Assembly: GCF_900095265.1 (NCBI RefSeq)
Contig: NZ_LT607653.1
Coordinates: forward strand, 62,001 to 126,000
Direction of reading: 5' to 3'
Length of the DNA: 64,000 nt
DNA from: Janthinobacterium sp. UMAB-56
GTDB taxonomy: Bacteria; Pseudomonadota; Gammaproteobacteria; Burkholderiales; Burkholderiaceae_D
Below the pieces are notes generated by a model. The model saw only the letters and a list, made by a program, of their open reading frames with translations, had not been told where the DNA came from and searched no databases. This document shows positions 44,537-54,708 of this stretch, piece after piece (the first letter of the stretch is position 1; the number at the start of each line of letters is the position of its first letter). A program made the translations under genes and the position numbers.

Positions 44537-45679
44537 TCAGCGGCGGCCGTACATCATCAGGGTGGCCAGGCTTTTGCGTGCCGGGCTGAAGGCGTCCAGC
44601 AGGCCCAGCGACACGCCCAGCAAGCCTTGCGTGGGCGCGCTGCCCGTGAAGATGCGCGCCATGGTGTCGGTGACGCGCACGGTCAGAGCCCGGTCGGCCT
44701 GGCGCAGGCTGGCATAGCGTTCCAGCGCTGCGGGGCTGCTGTCCTGCGCCAGCACGCGGGCCAGCACGGCGGCGTCGCGCAAGCCCAGGTTCAGCCCCTG
44801 TCCCGCCACCGGGTGCAGGGTTTGCGCCGCATTGCCGATGGCGACCGTGCGTGCCGTGCCGCCCGCCTGCGCGTTCAGGCCCAGCGGATAGGCCAGGCGC
44901 GTCGTCGTGTGGCTAAAGCGTCCCAGGCGGCTGCCGAAGGCGGCGCCCAGGCGCGCCAGGAAGGCAGCGTCGTCCAGCGCCAGCAATTGTTCGGCCCGCG
45001 TGGGGGGCACGCACCACACCAGCGCGTAGCCGTCGTCCTGCGGCAGCAGGGCCAGCGGGCCTTCGTCGGTGAAGCGCTCGTAGGCGCGATGGGCGATGGG
45101 ACTGCTTGCGCGCACATGGGCGATGATGGCGCTTTGGCCATAATCGCGGCTGACGGCGCGCTCCTGCTGTTGGCCGAACAGGCCGCCCTCGGCTTGCACC
45201 AGCAGGCTGGCGCGCAAGCTCGACGCGGCACCGGCCTGTTCGAGCTGCACGTTGACGCCATCGGCATCCTCCGCACTGCCAGTGACCAGGGCCGGGCGCA
45301 GGCTGGCCACGCCCAGGCGCTCGCACACGTCGGCCAGCGCGCTGACGACGGCGCCGTAGCGCGCCACATAACCGAGCGCCTCGACGCCATGCTCGCTGCG
45401 GTCCATCAGGCTGCGTCCGAACCGGCCGCGGCGCGAGACGTGAATCTGGTGAATTGGGGTCGCTGCCACGGGCCAGGCGCCCGCCTCTTCGAGAATCTGG
45501 CGGCTGCCGTGCGACAGGGCGATGGTGCGCGGGTCGCGCCGGGCATGCTCGATGGATTTGGCATCGAGCAAGGCGATGCCGGCGGCGCGTGCGCCCCGCT
45601 GCACCAGCAGGGCGGCCAGCGCCATGCCGACGGGGCCGGCGCCGCAGATGGCGAGATCGAAAGTGGACGGTGTATGCAT
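44537..45679 (-). CDS. UbiH/UbiF-family FAD-dependent hydroxylase
   Basis: A 380-residue flavoprotein monooxygenase. The FAD-binding GAGPVGMALAALL is at the N-terminus and the second FAD motif reads GNAAQTLHPVAGQGLNLGLRD, the UbiH-family signature. These enzymes hydroxylate the ubiquinone ring. It follows pepP with 9 bases between, the same order as pepP-ubiH in E. coli, which favours UbiH; the exact ring position cannot be told from sequence. Confidence 0.88.
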   Translation of the reverse strand: MHTPSTFDLAICGAGPVGMALAALLVQRGARAAGIALLDAKSIEHARRDPRTIALSHGSRQILEEAGAWPVAATPIHQIHVSRRGRFGRSLMDRSEHGVEALGYVARYGAVVSALADVCERLGVASLRPALVTGSAEDADGVNVQLEQAGAASSLRASLLVQAEGGLFGQQQERAVSRDYGQSAIIAHVRASSPIAHRAYERFTDEGPLALLPQDDGYALVWCVPPTRAEQLLALDDAAFLARLGAAFGSRLGRFSHTTTRLAYPLGLNAQAGGTARTVAIGNAAQTLHPVAGQGLNLGLRDAAVLARVLAQDSSPAALERYASLRQADRALTVRVTDTMARIFTGSAPTQGLLGVSLGLLDAFSPARKSLATLMMYGRR

Positions 45680-45688
45680 GCGGCGGCG

Positions 45689-47014
45689 TTAATCCTGTGA
45701 CATCAGTTGTTCGATTTCAGCGACGCTTTTGGGCGCCGTGCTGAAGACTTCATGGCCTTGCGGCGTGACCAGCACATCGTCTTCGATGCGGATGCCGGTA
45801 TGCCAGAACTGCTCCGGCACGCCCGCGCCCGGGCGCACATAGATGCCCGGTTCCACCGTCAGCACCATGCCCGCTTCGAGCGCGCGCCACGGCTTGCCGG
45901 GCGCGCCCGTGTCGCGGTAGGCGCCCACGTCGTGCACGTCCATGCCCAGCCAGTGGCTGGTGCCGTGCATGTAGAAGGGCATATACGCCTTGTCGGCGAT
46001 GACGTCCTGCACGCTGCCGTTTTTTTGCCGCTCCAGCAGTTTCAAATCCAGCATGCCCTGCGCCAGTACCTGCACGGCCGCCTCGTGGATGGCACTGTGC
46101 GGCAAGCCGGGGCGCACCATGTCCAGCGCCGCCTGTTGCGCCGCCAGCACCAGTTCATACAGCGCCCGCTGCGGGCCGCTGAAACGCCCGTTGACGGGCC
46201 AGGTGCGCGTGATGTCGGAGGCGTAGCCATCGAGTTCGCAGCCGGCGTCGATCAGCACCAGTTGGCCGTCTTGCAGGACGGCGTTGTTGGCGCTGTAATG
46301 CAGGATGCAGGCCTTGTCGCCGCCGGCCACGATGGAGGAGTACGCGGGAAACTGCGCGCCGCTGCGCCGGAATTCGTACAGCAGTTCCGCTTCCAGCGCG
46401 TATTCGTGCATGCCGGGCTGCGTGGCGCGCATGGCGCGCACGTGGGCGGCGCTGGAAATGGCGGCCGCGCGGCGCATCAGGCCTTGTTCCTGCGGGTCTT
46501 TCAGCAGGCGCATGGTGTCGAGCATGCCGGCTATGTCATGCGCGATGGCGGGGGCCGTGACGCCGCTGCGGGCCTTTTGCCGCACGTTGTGCCGCCAGAC
46601 CTTGACCTGCGCATCGAGGCTGCCGCCCAGTGCATAGTAAATGGCGGGGGCATCGGCCAGCAGGCGCGTCATTTCCACGTCAAGTTCTTCAATGGGGAAG
46701 GCGCTGTCAAAGCCGAAGCTGGCGCGCGCCGCCTCGGGGCCGTGGCGGAAACCGTCCCAGATTTCGCGCTCCGTGTTCTTGGCGCGGCAAAACAGGATGG
46801 CGCGCGCGGGCGCCGTGGCACTGGCGGCCACGAGGGCCACGGCGCTGTCGGGTTCCGTGAAACCGCTGAGGTAGTAAAAATAGCTGTCGTGGCGATACGG
46901 ATAATCGCAATCGCTGTTGCGTGGCACTTCGGGCGCCGTGGCGAGGATGGCCACGCTGCCCGGCAGCATCTGCGCCAGCAGCGCCGCACGCCGTGCCGCG
47001 TAATTGGCCATCAT
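45689..47014 (-). CDS. pepP: Xaa-Pro aminopeptidase
   Basis: A 441-residue M24B metallopeptidase that removes an N-terminal residue before proline. The metal ligands of the pita-bread fold are visible: Asp in LIDAGCELDGYASDITRT, His in HGTSHWLGMDVHDVG, and Glu in TVEPGIYV and GIRIEDDVLV. The ATG at 47014 overlaps the murU stop (ATGA), which decides the start over the 23-residue upstream extension. It belongs to an amgK-murU-pepP-ubiH unit. Confidence 0.94.
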   Translation of the reverse strand: MMANYAARRAALLAQMLPGSVAILATAPEVPRNSDCDYPYRHDSYFYYLSGFTEPDSAVALVAASATAPARAILFCRAKNTEREIWDGFRHGPEAARASFGFDSAFPIEELDVEMTRLLADAPAIYYALGGSLDAQVKVWRHNVRQKARSGVTAPAIAHDIAGMLDTMRLLKDPQEQGLMRRAAAISSAAHVRAMRATQPGMHEYALEAELLYEFRRSGAQFPAYSSIVAGGDKACILHYSANNAVLQDGQLVLIDAGCELDGYASDITRTWPVNGRFSGPQRALYELVLAAQQAALDMVRPGLPHSAIHEAAVQVLAQGMLDLKLLERQKNGSVQDVIADKAYMPFYMHGTSHWLGMDVHDVGAYRDTGAPGKPWRALEAGMVLTVEPGIYVRPGAGVPEQFWHTGIRIEDDVLVTPQGHEVFSTAPKSVAEIEQLMSQD

Positions 47015-47730
47015 GTTGCGCTGGCCTTGGCCGCTACGCCATTGAGCGCGTCGAGCTGCATGGGTGTGCCCACATTCGTCCATTCGCCCGGATAGATTTC
47101 GCCACCGACGCGGCCCTGGTCCGCATACTGGCGCAGCAAATCGCCCAGTTTGGCGTGGCTGCCGGGCGCGATGCCGTCGAACATTTCAGGGCGGTACACG
47201 CCGATATTGGCGAAGGTCCATTTGGTTTCGTCGGTATTGTTGATGGCGAACAAGGTCAGGCCGAAGTCGCCCTTGGGGTGGAAGTCGGGATTGGGCACCA
47301 GATAAGTCCAGGCGATGTCGCGCTGGTCGGCCGGATACGGCGTGCCCAGCACATCCTTGTCGGCCAGTACGTCGAGCACCTGCTTGAAATCAAAGTAGGG
47401 GCAATAGATGTCGCCGGAAATGGCCAGGAACGGTTCCTCGCCCAGCAAGTGGCGCGCCTGGGCGATGCCGCCCGCCGTTTCCAGCGGCGTGCTTTCTGGC
47501 GAGTACGCGATGCGCGCGCCATACGCGCTGCCATCGCCCAGGGTTTCCTCGATCAGATGGCCCAGGTGGGAATGGTTGATGACGATGTCCGTGATGCCGG
47601 CGCGCACCAGATTCAGCACATGCCAGACGATCAGCGGACGGCCGCGCACTTTCAGCAGCGGTTTGGGACAGGTATCGGTAAGCGGACGCATCCGTTCACC
47701 ACGGCCTGCGGCAAAGATCATGGCTTTCAT
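47011..47730 (-). CDS. murU: N-acetylmuramate alpha-1-phosphate uridylyltransferase
   Basis: A 239-residue nucleotidyltransferase. It begins MKAMIFAAGRGERMRPLTD with the NTP-binding G-x-G-x-R motif, then PKPLL, and the metal Asp in ISGDIY. With the kinase encoded just upstream it converts MurNAc-1-phosphate to UDP-MurNAc, the recycling route that bypasses MurA. The Met at 47730 opens the fold; the 17-residue extension is not used. Confidence 0.92.
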   Translation of the reverse strand: MKAMIFAAGRGERMRPLTDTCPKPLLKVRGRPLIVWHVLNLVRAGITDIVINHSHLGHLIEETLGDGSAYGARIAYSPESTPLETAGGIAQARHLLGEEPFLAISGDIYCPYFDFKQVLDVLADKDVLGTPYPADQRDIAWTYLVPNPDFHPKGDFGLTLFAINNTDETKWTFANIGVYRPEMFDGIAPGSHAKLGDLLRQYADQGRVGGEIYPGEWTNVGTPMQLDALNGVAAKASAT

Positions 47731-47804
47731 GGTGGAACTCGTTTTCTGTGCAATAAGTGAAAGGTGGGGCCGGGGCCCCACAGCGGACGGATCAGGTGCG
47801 CTGA

Positions 47805-48872
47805 TTAAAAAGTGTAGCCGACTTGCGGCGTTTTATTTTCCAGCGCATCGAGCAGACGCACCAGCGGCTTGAGTTCCGTATAGCGGTTGGCTGTCTTGCG
47901 CACATAGTCGAGCACGGTTGGCAGGTCGCCCATGTACAGATCTTTGCCGTCGCGGTAATTCAGGCGCGCGAACAGGCCGAGAATTTTCAGGTGGCGCTGC
48001 AGGGCCGTGAATTCGAAGTCGCGGTAGAAGGCGTCGATGTCGGGATTGACTGGCAAGCCCAGCTGCTTGGCGCGCTGCCAGTAGCGGATCACCCAGTCGA
48101 GCACCAGTTCTTCATCCCATTGTATATACGCGTCGCGCAGCAGCGAGGCGATGTCGTAGGTGACGGGACCGAAGACGGCGTCCTGGAAGTCGAGGATGCC
48201 GGGATTGGGGATGGAACCATCGTTGATGTGCATCAAATTGCGCGAATGATAATCGCGGTGCATGAATACTTGTTGCTGCGACAAGATGTTCGCCGTGATG
48301 GCTTCGAAGACCTTGTCCAGCTGGGTTTGTTGCACATCCGTCAAGCTGGCGCCCAGGTGCTTGCCAATAAACCATTCCGGGAACAGATTCATTTCGCGCA
48401 GGATGAAGGCGCGGTCGAATTCGGGCAAGACGTCGGGTTGGCTGGCCAGCTGGATTTTCATCAGCGACTCGAGCGCTTCGGCGTACAGCACGCTGGCATT
48501 GTCGTGATTCAGGGCATCGAGGTAGGTGGTCGTGCCCAGGTCGGAGAGTAGCAGGAAGCCGTTGTCCAGGTCTTGCGCGATGATCTCGGGCACGGACACG
48601 CCGGCGCCTTTCAGCAAGCCTGCCACCTTGACAAAGGCGGGCACGTTTTCGCGCTCGGGCGGCGCATCCATGGCGATCAGTGTCTTTCCTGGCAAGGTTG
48701 TATTGCCAGGCAGCACATCGAGACGGTAGTAGCGGCGAAAGCTCGCATCGCTCGAAGCGCGGCGGGCGGAATCGGGCGCAACGAGGTTCAGCGGGGCCAA
48801 CCAGGCTTTCAACAGGGTCAGGCGAGCGTCGGCGGAGGCCGGCGCGGCAGGGGAATTGGGGGAGAATGACAT
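47805..48872 (-). CDS. amgK: N-acetylmuramate/N-acetylglucosamine kinase
   Basis: A 355-residue kinase of the aminoglycoside-phosphotransferase fold. The catalytic Brenner motif HRDYHSRNLM and the metal Asp in GILDFQDAVFGPVTYD are clear. It phosphorylates MurNAc and GlcNAc at the anomeric position for MurU. The open frame extends about 600 codons upstream through lptD in antisense, which is an artefact; the ATG at 48872 starts the protein. It is divergent from lptD, as in Pseudomonas. Confidence 0.92.
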   Translation of the reverse strand: MSFSPNSPAAPASADARLTLLKAWLAPLNLVAPDSARRASSDASFRRYYRLDVLPGNTTLPGKTLIAMDAPPERENVPAFVKVAGLLKGAGVSVPEIIAQDLDNGFLLLSDLGTTTYLDALNHDNASVLYAEALESLMKIQLASQPDVLPEFDRAFILREMNLFPEWFIGKHLGASLTDVQQTQLDKVFEAITANILSQQQVFMHRDYHSRNLMHINDGSIPNPGILDFQDAVFGPVTYDIASLLRDAYIQWDEELVLDWVIRYWQRAKQLGLPVNPDIDAFYRDFEFTALQRHLKILGLFARLNYRDGKDLYMGDLPTVLDYVRKTANRYTELKPLVRLLDALENKTPQVGYTF

Positions 48873-48912
48873 TAAGCGGCCTGTGGAATCGGGTTGATGG
48901 TGCAGATTCCCA

Positions 48913-48918
48913 TATAAT
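48913..48918 (+). promoter_or_regulatory. Candidate -10 box of the lptD operon
   Basis: A perfect TATAAT 54 bases before the lptD start. The -35 region (TTGATG at 48894-48899) is closer than usual, so the assignment is uncertain. Confidence 0.4.
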
Positions 48919-48971
48919 AAGGGATTCAAATCAAAAAATCGCCTGTCAATGGTGCTTGCCCCTTCCAATTC

Positions 48972-51218
48972 ATGAGCTGGTTTTCGGCCTCCCCCCCTTC
49001 GCAGCGCTGGGCTTTCGCCATCAGCGCGCTCGTTGCCGCCACGGCGGTGCCTGTCCACGCCCAGAAAGCACCGCGTCCGGTTCATGTGGAAGATCCCGAC
49101 GCGCCCACCGTCATGACGGCGAACAGCATGAACGGACGCCCGGAAAGGGAGATCAATCTCGAGCAAAATGTCGTGATTGAGCGGGGAAAAACCACAAAAA
49201 TGACCGCTGATACAGCTTGTTACAAACAAGTTGAAGATGAGTTCGATGCCGAGGGCCATATCAAGATGTGGCGTTTCGGCGATTACTACACGGGTGACGT
49301 CTTGAAGCTGAACATGGAGACCGGCAAGGGTTTCCTGCTCAACCCGACGTACCGCTTCGAAGTGGGTGGCGGCCAGGGCAAGGCCGAGCGCGTCGACTTC
49401 ATCAACCCCGACGAAGCCAATGTCATCGAAGGTACTTACAGTACCTGCGAAGGGCCGAATCCGGACTGGTACCTGAAATCGAGCACATTGAACCTCGATA
49501 CGGGCCGCGACGTGGGCACCGGCAGCAAGACCATCATCTATTTCAAGGACGTGCCTATCCTGGGTACGCCAGGCATCTCGTTTTCGCTGTCGGGTGCGCG
49601 CCGCTCGGGCTGGCTGGCGCCCACGCCGGGCTTTGCCTCGAAGAACGGTTTCGAGCTGCTGATGCCGTATTACCTGAACATCGCGCCGAACCGCGACCTG
49701 ACCCTGTTCCCGCGCTACATACAGCGGCGCGGCATCCAGCTCGGTGCGACGGGCCGCTACATGGGCGAGACGGATGCCGGCCTGTACCAGGGCGAAACGT
49801 CGTTTGAGTTCTTGCCTAACGACAAGCAGACCAAGACCAACCGCTACATGATCAAGTCCAAGCATGAGCAGGCGCTGGCCAAGGGCTGGAGTTACAGCTG
49901 GGACTTGCGCGACGCATCGGACAATAATTACCCGAACGATTTTTCGAAAACCGTCGCCACCGCCACCGAACGCCAGTTGCTGCGCGAATTGCGCACCGAT
50001 TACCGCACCGAGGACTGGAGCCTGACGGCGCGCGTGCAGAATTACCAGGTACTGCAGGATCCCGATCCTTCGGTGACCGTGCCGCGCCCGTATGACCGCT
50101 TGCCGGCGGTGAACTTCCACGCTGGCAAATACGACGTATGGGGCGGCTTCGACTGGACCTTCGACGCGGAAGCGACGCGCTTCGCGCATCCGACCGAGGT
50201 ACAAGGGTCGCGCCTGGTGGTCGTGCCGCAGGTGAGTTTCCCCATCGTGCGTCCTGGTTATTTCATCACGCCCAAGCTGATGCTCAATGCCAGCGCGTAT
50301 CAACTGGATAATGACGCCAGGACCAAGGCGCTGCTGTTCAAGACGACCTCGTTTACGCGCGCCGTGCCTACCTTCTCGCTCGACAGCGGCCTGGTGTTTG
50401 AACGCGACACGAATCTGTTTGGCGCCAAGGGCGGCACGCAAACCCTGGAGCCGCGCCTGTTCTATGTCTACACGCCGTACCGCGACCAGTCGCAGTTTCC
50501 GAAATTCGATACGGCCGACGGCACCTTCAACCTGACGCAGATCTTCACGGAAAACCGTTTTGTCGGCAGCGACCGCATCGGCGATGCCAACCAGGTCACG
50601 GCCGCCGTCGTCTCGCGCTTTCTGCAGGCGGACGGCACGGAGCGTATGCGCCTGACCTTCGGCCAGCGTTTCTATTTTGCCGACCAGCGCGTGCAACTCA
50701 ATTCAACCACGCCCGTCAACCAGTCGCGTTCGGATATCCTGCTGGCGGCAACGGGCCGCGTGTCCGAGACTTGGACCGCCGACAGCCTGGTGCAGTACAA
50801 TCCCAGCGATCGCCAGTTGATAAACTACAACTACACCCTGCAATATCAGCCAGGTGCCAAGAAAGTATTGAATTTCAGCAATCGTTTCCAACGTGGGGAT
50901 AATGGTTGGCGCAATGCTGAAGTGTCGACGCAATGGCCGCTGACGGACCGTTTGTATGGCGTGGGCCGTATCAGTTACTCCCTGAAGAATCGCAGCATGC
51001 TGGAAAGCCTGGTCGGCCTGGAATACAAGGGCGATTGCTGGGTGTTCCGCATGGGAGCGCAGCGTTTCGTGACGACGGCCAAGACAGTTTCGACGCCGAT
51101 CTTCTTCCAGCTGGAATTGACGGGCTTGTCGAACGGCCTGGGGCTGGGCGCGAATGGCCTGGAAACTTTTACAAAAACCATCCCTGGTTACCAGACAGTG
51201 AGCCAGCCACTCCGTTAA
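48972..51218 (+). CDS. lptD: LPS-assembly outer-membrane protein LptD
   Basis: A 748-residue outer-membrane barrel that puts lipopolysaccharide into the outer leaflet together with LptE. A signal peptide (about 1-30, ending VHA) is followed by the LptA-like jellyroll domain (about 45-200) and the large C-terminal barrel. Only three Cys remain: one in DTACYKQ, one in YSTCEG and one in KGDCWVF; the last two correspond to the E. coli pair 173-725 that must be joined for function. First gene of lptD-surA-pdxA-rsmA. Confidence 0.95.
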   Translation: MSWFSASPPSQRWAFAISALVAATAVPVHAQKAPRPVHVEDPDAPTVMTANSMNGRPEREINLEQNVVIERGKTTKMTADTACYKQVEDEFDAEGHIKMWRFGDYYTGDVLKLNMETGKGFLLNPTYRFEVGGGQGKAERVDFINPDEANVIEGTYSTCEGPNPDWYLKSSTLNLDTGRDVGTGSKTIIYFKDVPILGTPGISFSLSGARRSGWLAPTPGFASKNGFELLMPYYLNIAPNRDLTLFPRYIQRRGIQLGATGRYMGETDAGLYQGETSFEFLPNDKQTKTNRYMIKSKHEQALAKGWSYSWDLRDASDNNYPNDFSKTVATATERQLLRELRTDYRTEDWSLTARVQNYQVLQDPDPSVTVPRPYDRLPAVNFHAGKYDVWGGFDWTFDAEATRFAHPTEVQGSRLVVVPQVSFPIVRPGYFITPKLMLNASAYQLDNDARTKALLFKTTSFTRAVPTFSLDSGLVFERDTNLFGAKGGTQTLEPRLFYVYTPYRDQSQFPKFDTADGTFNLTQIFTENRFVGSDRIGDANQVTAAVVSRFLQADGTERMRLTFGQRFYFADQRVQLNSTTPVNQSRSDILLAATGRVSETWTADSLVQYNPSDRQLINYNYTLQYQPGAKKVLNFSNRFQRGDNGWRNAEVSTQWPLTDRLYGVGRISYSLKNRSMLESLVGLEYKGDCWVFRMGAQRFVTTAKTVSTPIFFQLELTGLSNGLGLGANGLETFTKTIPGYQTVSQPLR

Positions 51219-51288
51219 GATAGGCACCGTTGCCGCCGCCGGTGTTTCCGGCGCTGGCACAAACCGGTTTTTTTATTCACCTGAACTC

Positions 51289-52716
51289 ATGAGCGCTCTA
51301 CACATTATGCGTAATGCCAGTATGCACCAACTCAAAATTGCAACGGTTTTGTTGTGCGCCATTTCCGGCGCCACGACCAGTAGTGTCTGGGCGCAACAGG
51401 CTGCGCCAGCTCCTGCGGCCAAGCCCGCTGCTACTGCGCCAGCACCGGTCAAGGGCTTCACGCCACCGGCTTCGAGCAGTGGCCAGACCATCGACTCCAT
51501 CGCCGTCGTCGTCAATGACGAGGTGATTACGCGTAATGAAGTTGCGGCCCGCATCAAGAGCGTGGAGCAGCGCATGAAGGCGCAGAACGTGCCCTTGCCC
51601 GATCCTGCCGACCTGCGTCGTCAGTTGCTGGAGCGCATGATTGTGGAGCGCGCACAAATGCAGCTGGCCAAGGAAATGGGCGTGCGCGTGGATGACCTGA
51701 CGCTGGACCGCGCGATTGGCCGTATCGCTGAACAGCAAAAAATGACGGTGCAAGAACTGCGTAACCAGATGGAAAAAGAAGGCACGCCGTTTGCGACCTT
51801 CCGCGAAGAAATCCGCGATGAAATCATCATGCAGCGCCTGCGCGAGCATGAGGTCGACGCCAAGATCCAGATTTCCGATTCCGAAGTGGATAACTTCCTG
51901 GAAGCGGAAAAAGCGGCTGCCAGCGAACAGGTGGAGCTGAACCTGGCGCAAATTCTCGTGCGTATTCCGGAAAATTCCAGTCCCGAACAGATCGCCGCGC
52001 GCCGCGCACGCGCCGAAGAAGTCAGCCGCCAGCTGCGCACGGGCGCCGATTTCGCCAAGATGGCCGCCACCTATTCCGACGCCAGCGATGCGCTGAGCGG
52101 CGGCGATATCGGCTGGCGCAATAGCGACCGCGTGCCGCCCCTGTTCACGGAACAGTTGCTGAAACTGAAACCGGGCCAGATCACCCCTATCATCAAGAGC
52201 AACACCGGTTTCCACATCCTCAAACTGGTGGACCGCCGCAGCGCGGCTGAGGCGCAAGCCGTCGCTGCCGTGCAGCAGACGCATGCCCGCCATATCTTGC
52301 TGAAAATAACGCCGACCCTGTCGGCTGCCGAAGCCAAGCGCAAATTGCTGGAATTGAAAGAGCGTCTCGATAACAAGGCCGCCAAGTTCGAAGACCTGGC
52401 CCGCTTGTTCTCGAACGACGGTTCGGCGGCCAAGGGCGGCGACCTGGGCTGGCTGTATCCAGGCGACACCGTGCCGGAATTCGAAACGGCGATGAATGCG
52501 CTGAAACCGGGCGAAGTGAGCCAGCCGATCGAATCGAGCTTTGGCTTTCACCTGATCGAAGTGCTGGAGCGCAAGAGCGACGACGTCTCGAAAGAGAAAA
52601 AGCGCGCCGCCGCACGCAACGCCTTGCGCGAACGCAAGCTGGAAGAAGCGACTGAAAACTGGGCGCGCGAAGTACGCGACCGTGCTTACGTCGAATTCCG
52701 CGCGGACGACCAGTAA
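51289..52716 (+). CDS. surA: Periplasmic chaperone / peptidyl-prolyl isomerase SurA
   Basis: A 475-residue periplasmic protein that escorts outer-membrane proteins to the BAM complex. After a signal peptide and an Ala/Pro-rich linker (to about residue 65) comes the SurA N-terminal domain ([15 protein letters not shown]), then two parvulin domains (about 215-325 with [16 protein letters not shown], and about 335-440 with [16 protein letters not shown]). Three in-frame ATGs (51289, 51307, 51322) are possible starts; the signal peptide fits the later ones as well. Confidence 0.94.
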   Translation: MSALHIMRNASMHQLKIATVLLCAISGATTSSVWAQQAAPAPAAKPAATAPAPVKGFTPPASSSGQTIDSIAVVVNDEVITRNEVAARIKSVEQRMKAQNVPLPDPADLRRQLLERMIVERAQMQLAKEMGVRVDDLTLDRAIGRIAEQQKMTVQELRNQMEKEGTPFATFREEIRDEIIMQRLREHEVDAKIQISDSEVDNFLEAEKAAASEQVELNLAQILVRIPENSSPEQIAARRARAEEVSRQLRTGADFAKMAATYSDASDALSGGDIGWRNSDRVPPLFTEQLLKLKPGQITPIIKSNTGFHILKLVDRRSAAEAQAVAAVQQTHARHILLKITPTLSAAEAKRKLLELKERLDNKAAKFEDLARLFSNDGSAAKGGDLGWLYPGDTVPEFETAMNALKPGEVSQPIESSFGFHLIEVLERKSDDVSKEKKRAAARNALRERKLEEATENWAREVRDRAYVEFRADDQ

Positions 52717-52735
52717 TGCTGCTGATTCATTGCGC

Positions 52736-53785
52736 ATGAGTAACTTGCCCCTTGCAGGCCGCCCGGCCATCGCCATCACTTGTGGCGAACCGGCCGGTGT
52801 CGGCCCGGAAATTTCGATCCGCGCCGCCTGGGCCATGCGGCATGAGGTCACAGTCATCCTGCTGGGTGACGCCGCCTTCCTGGCACTGACGGCCAGCCTG
52901 ATCGATCCGGACATCCGCCTGGCGGCGCTGTCGCTGCAAGCCGTGCGCAACAGCGGCCTGCCCCAGTTCGGACCCGGTCGCCTGGCCGTGATCGACATTC
53001 CGACCGTGAACAATGTCATCCCTGGCGTGCTGGACAAGGAAAATGCCCGTTCCGTGCTGGCGACCCTGGACGCGGCCGTGGAAGGCATCGAAGCCGGCTG
53101 GTTTGGCGCCATGGTCACGGCACCCTTGCAAAAGAGCACGATCAACGACGCAGGCGTGGCTTTTTCCGGGCATACGGAATACCTGGCAGAAAAAACCGGC
53201 ACGCCGCAGGTGGTGATGATGCTGGCCGGCGAACCGGGACATGGCGAACCGACCCTGCGCGTGGCACTGGCCACCACGCATCTGCCATTGAAGGACGTGT
53301 CCGCTGCCATCACCATGGACAGCCTGGCCGTCACCCTGGATATTCTCCAGCGAGATTTGCAACAGAAATTCGGCATCGCCGCGCCGCGCATCCTCGTGAC
53401 TGGCCTGAACCCGCACGCGGGCGAGGGCGGCTACCTGGGACGCGAGGAAATCGATGTCATCGCCCCGGCGATTGCGGCGGCGCAAGCGCGCGGCATCGAT
53501 GCGCGCGGCCCGTACCCAGCCGACACCTTGTTCCAGCACAAGTATCTGGCCGATGCCGACTGCGTGCTGGCGATGTACCACGACCAGGGCTTGCCCGTGC
53601 TGAAATACGCGACCTTCGGGCGCGGCATCAATATCACCCTGGGCTTGCCGCTGATCCGCACCTCGGTCGACCACGGCACGGCGCTGGACCTGGCCGCGCA
53701 AGGGCTGGGCCTGGCCGATTGCCACAGCATGGAGCAGGCGCTGCAAACGGCGCTCGGCATGCTGCGCGCCAGCACGCGCGCCTGA
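52736..53785 (+). CDS. pdxA: 4-hydroxythreonine-4-phosphate dehydrogenase
   Basis: A 349-residue enzyme of pyridoxal-phosphate synthesis. It starts [17 protein letters not shown] and has the metal-binding His residues in [10 protein letters not shown] and [12 protein letters not shown]. It begins 19 bases after surA; an upstream extension of 18 residues inside surA is possible but lacks support. The neighbours surA and rsmA are the same as in E. coli. Confidence 0.96.
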   Translation: MSNLPLAGRPAIAITCGEPAGVGPEISIRAAWAMRHEVTVILLGDAAFLALTASLIDPDIRLAALSLQAVRNSGLPQFGPGRLAVIDIPTVNNVIPGVLDKENARSVLATLDAAVEGIEAGWFGAMVTAPLQKSTINDAGVAFSGHTEYLAEKTGTPQVVMMLAGEPGHGEPTLRVALATTHLPLKDVSAAITMDSLAVTLDILQRDLQQKFGIAAPRILVTGLNPHAGEGGYLGREEIDVIAPAIAAAQARGIDARGPYPADTLFQHKYLADADCVLAMYHDQGLPVLKYATFGRGINITLGLPLIRTSVDHGTALDLAAQGLGLADCHSMEQALQTALGMLRASTRA

Positions 53786-53836
53786 TACCCACCGGTTTTA
53801 CCCCGCTACACCGCCCCTAGAATAGAAAAACAGAAT

Positions 53837-54616
53837 ATGAAACACGTTGCCCGCAAACGCTTTGGCCAGAACTTCCTGCATGACCGCTTCGTCCTGGACG
53901 ACATCACGGCCGCCATCGCGCCGCAGGCGGACGATGCCATGGTCGAGATCGGCCCCGGCCTGGGCGCCATGACGGAGCAGTTGCTGCGCCACCTGAAGCA
54001 GATGCATGTGGTTGAACTGGATCGCGACCTGATCGTGCGCCTGGAAAAGACCTTCAACCCTGCCAAGCTGACGATACACTCGGGCGACGCGCTGAAATTC
54101 GATTTTGCGCAAATTCCCGTGCCGGCCGGCCAGAAGCTGCGCATCGTGGGCAACTTGCCGTACAACATTTCCAGCCCGCTGCTGTTCCACCTGGCAGACT
54201 TCGCGCCGTTGGTGAAAGACCAGCATTTCATGCTGCAAAAGGAAGTCGTCGAGCGCATGGTGGCCGAACCGGGCAGCAAGGCGTATGGCCGCCTGTCCGT
54301 GATGCTGCAATGGCGCTATACCATGTCGCTGCTGTTCATCGTGCCGCCGACGGCCTTCGATCCGCCGCCGAAAGTGGAATCGGCCATCGTGCGCATGATC
54401 CCCGTGGCCGAGCGCCTGGCGTGCGACCAGGCGACCCTGGAAGCGGTGGTCATGAAAGCCTTCTCGCAGCGCCGCAAGGTGATCCGCAACTGCCTGGCAG
54501 GGATGTTTACGGAAGAGCAGATCAAGGCGGCCGGCATCGACCCGACCAAGCGGCCGGAAACCGTGGGGCTGGAGCAATACGTGGCGCTGGCGAATCTGCT
54601 CAAAGCACCGCAGTAA
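53837..54616 (+). CDS. rsmA: 16S rRNA dimethyladenosine transferase
   Basis: A 259-residue SAM-dependent enzyme that dimethylates A1518 and A1519 of 16S rRNA. The start [10 protein letters not shown], the SAM motif [14 protein letters not shown] and the catalytic NLPYNIS are all present. Last gene of the lptD-surA-pdxA-rsmA series, 51 bases after pdxA. Confidence 0.97.
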   Translation: MKHVARKRFGQNFLHDRFVLDDITAAIAPQADDAMVEIGPGLGAMTEQLLRHLKQMHVVELDRDLIVRLEKTFNPAKLTIHSGDALKFDFAQIPVPAGQKLRIVGNLPYNISSPLLFHLADFAPLVKDQHFMLQKEVVERMVAEPGSKAYGRLSVMLQWRYTMSLLFIVPPTAFDPPPKVESAIVRMIPVAERLACDQATLEAVVMKAFSQRRKVIRNCLAGMFTEEQIKAAGIDPTKRPETVGLEQYVALANLLKAPQ

Positions 54617-54626
54617 TCGCAAGGGC

Positions 54627-54690
54627 TGGGGGCAGACCCTCTCCACCAGCAGCGTCTGAGCAGGCGTCGACGCGAACGGGGGGCTGACCC
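54627..54690. repeat. GGGGCAGACC / GGGGCTGACCCC motif pair
   Basis: Behind rsmA the DNA reads GGGGGCAGACCCT and, about 40 bases on, GGGGGGCTGACCCCC. Both resemble the GGGTCAG/CTGACCC arms of the element at 24.45 kb. It lies between convergent genes and may be a decayed copy of the same kind of repeat or a terminator structure. Confidence 0.3.
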
Positions 54691-54708
54691 CCGCATTGCT
54701 GGTTTGAC

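Noticed and set aside
48873-50696. 600-codon upstream extension of amgK
   Set aside because: It lies antisense to lptD; the kinase fold begins at 48872.
51219-51288. Possible terminator between lptD and surA
   Set aside because: A T run follows ACCGG, but the adjacent inverted repeat is offset from it, so a regular terminator is not formed; the genes may be co-transcribed.
51298-53391. 697-codon open frame antisense to surA and pdxA
   Set aside because: It runs across two well-supported genes and their gap without a domain or ribosome-binding site; codon composition is that of an antisense shadow.
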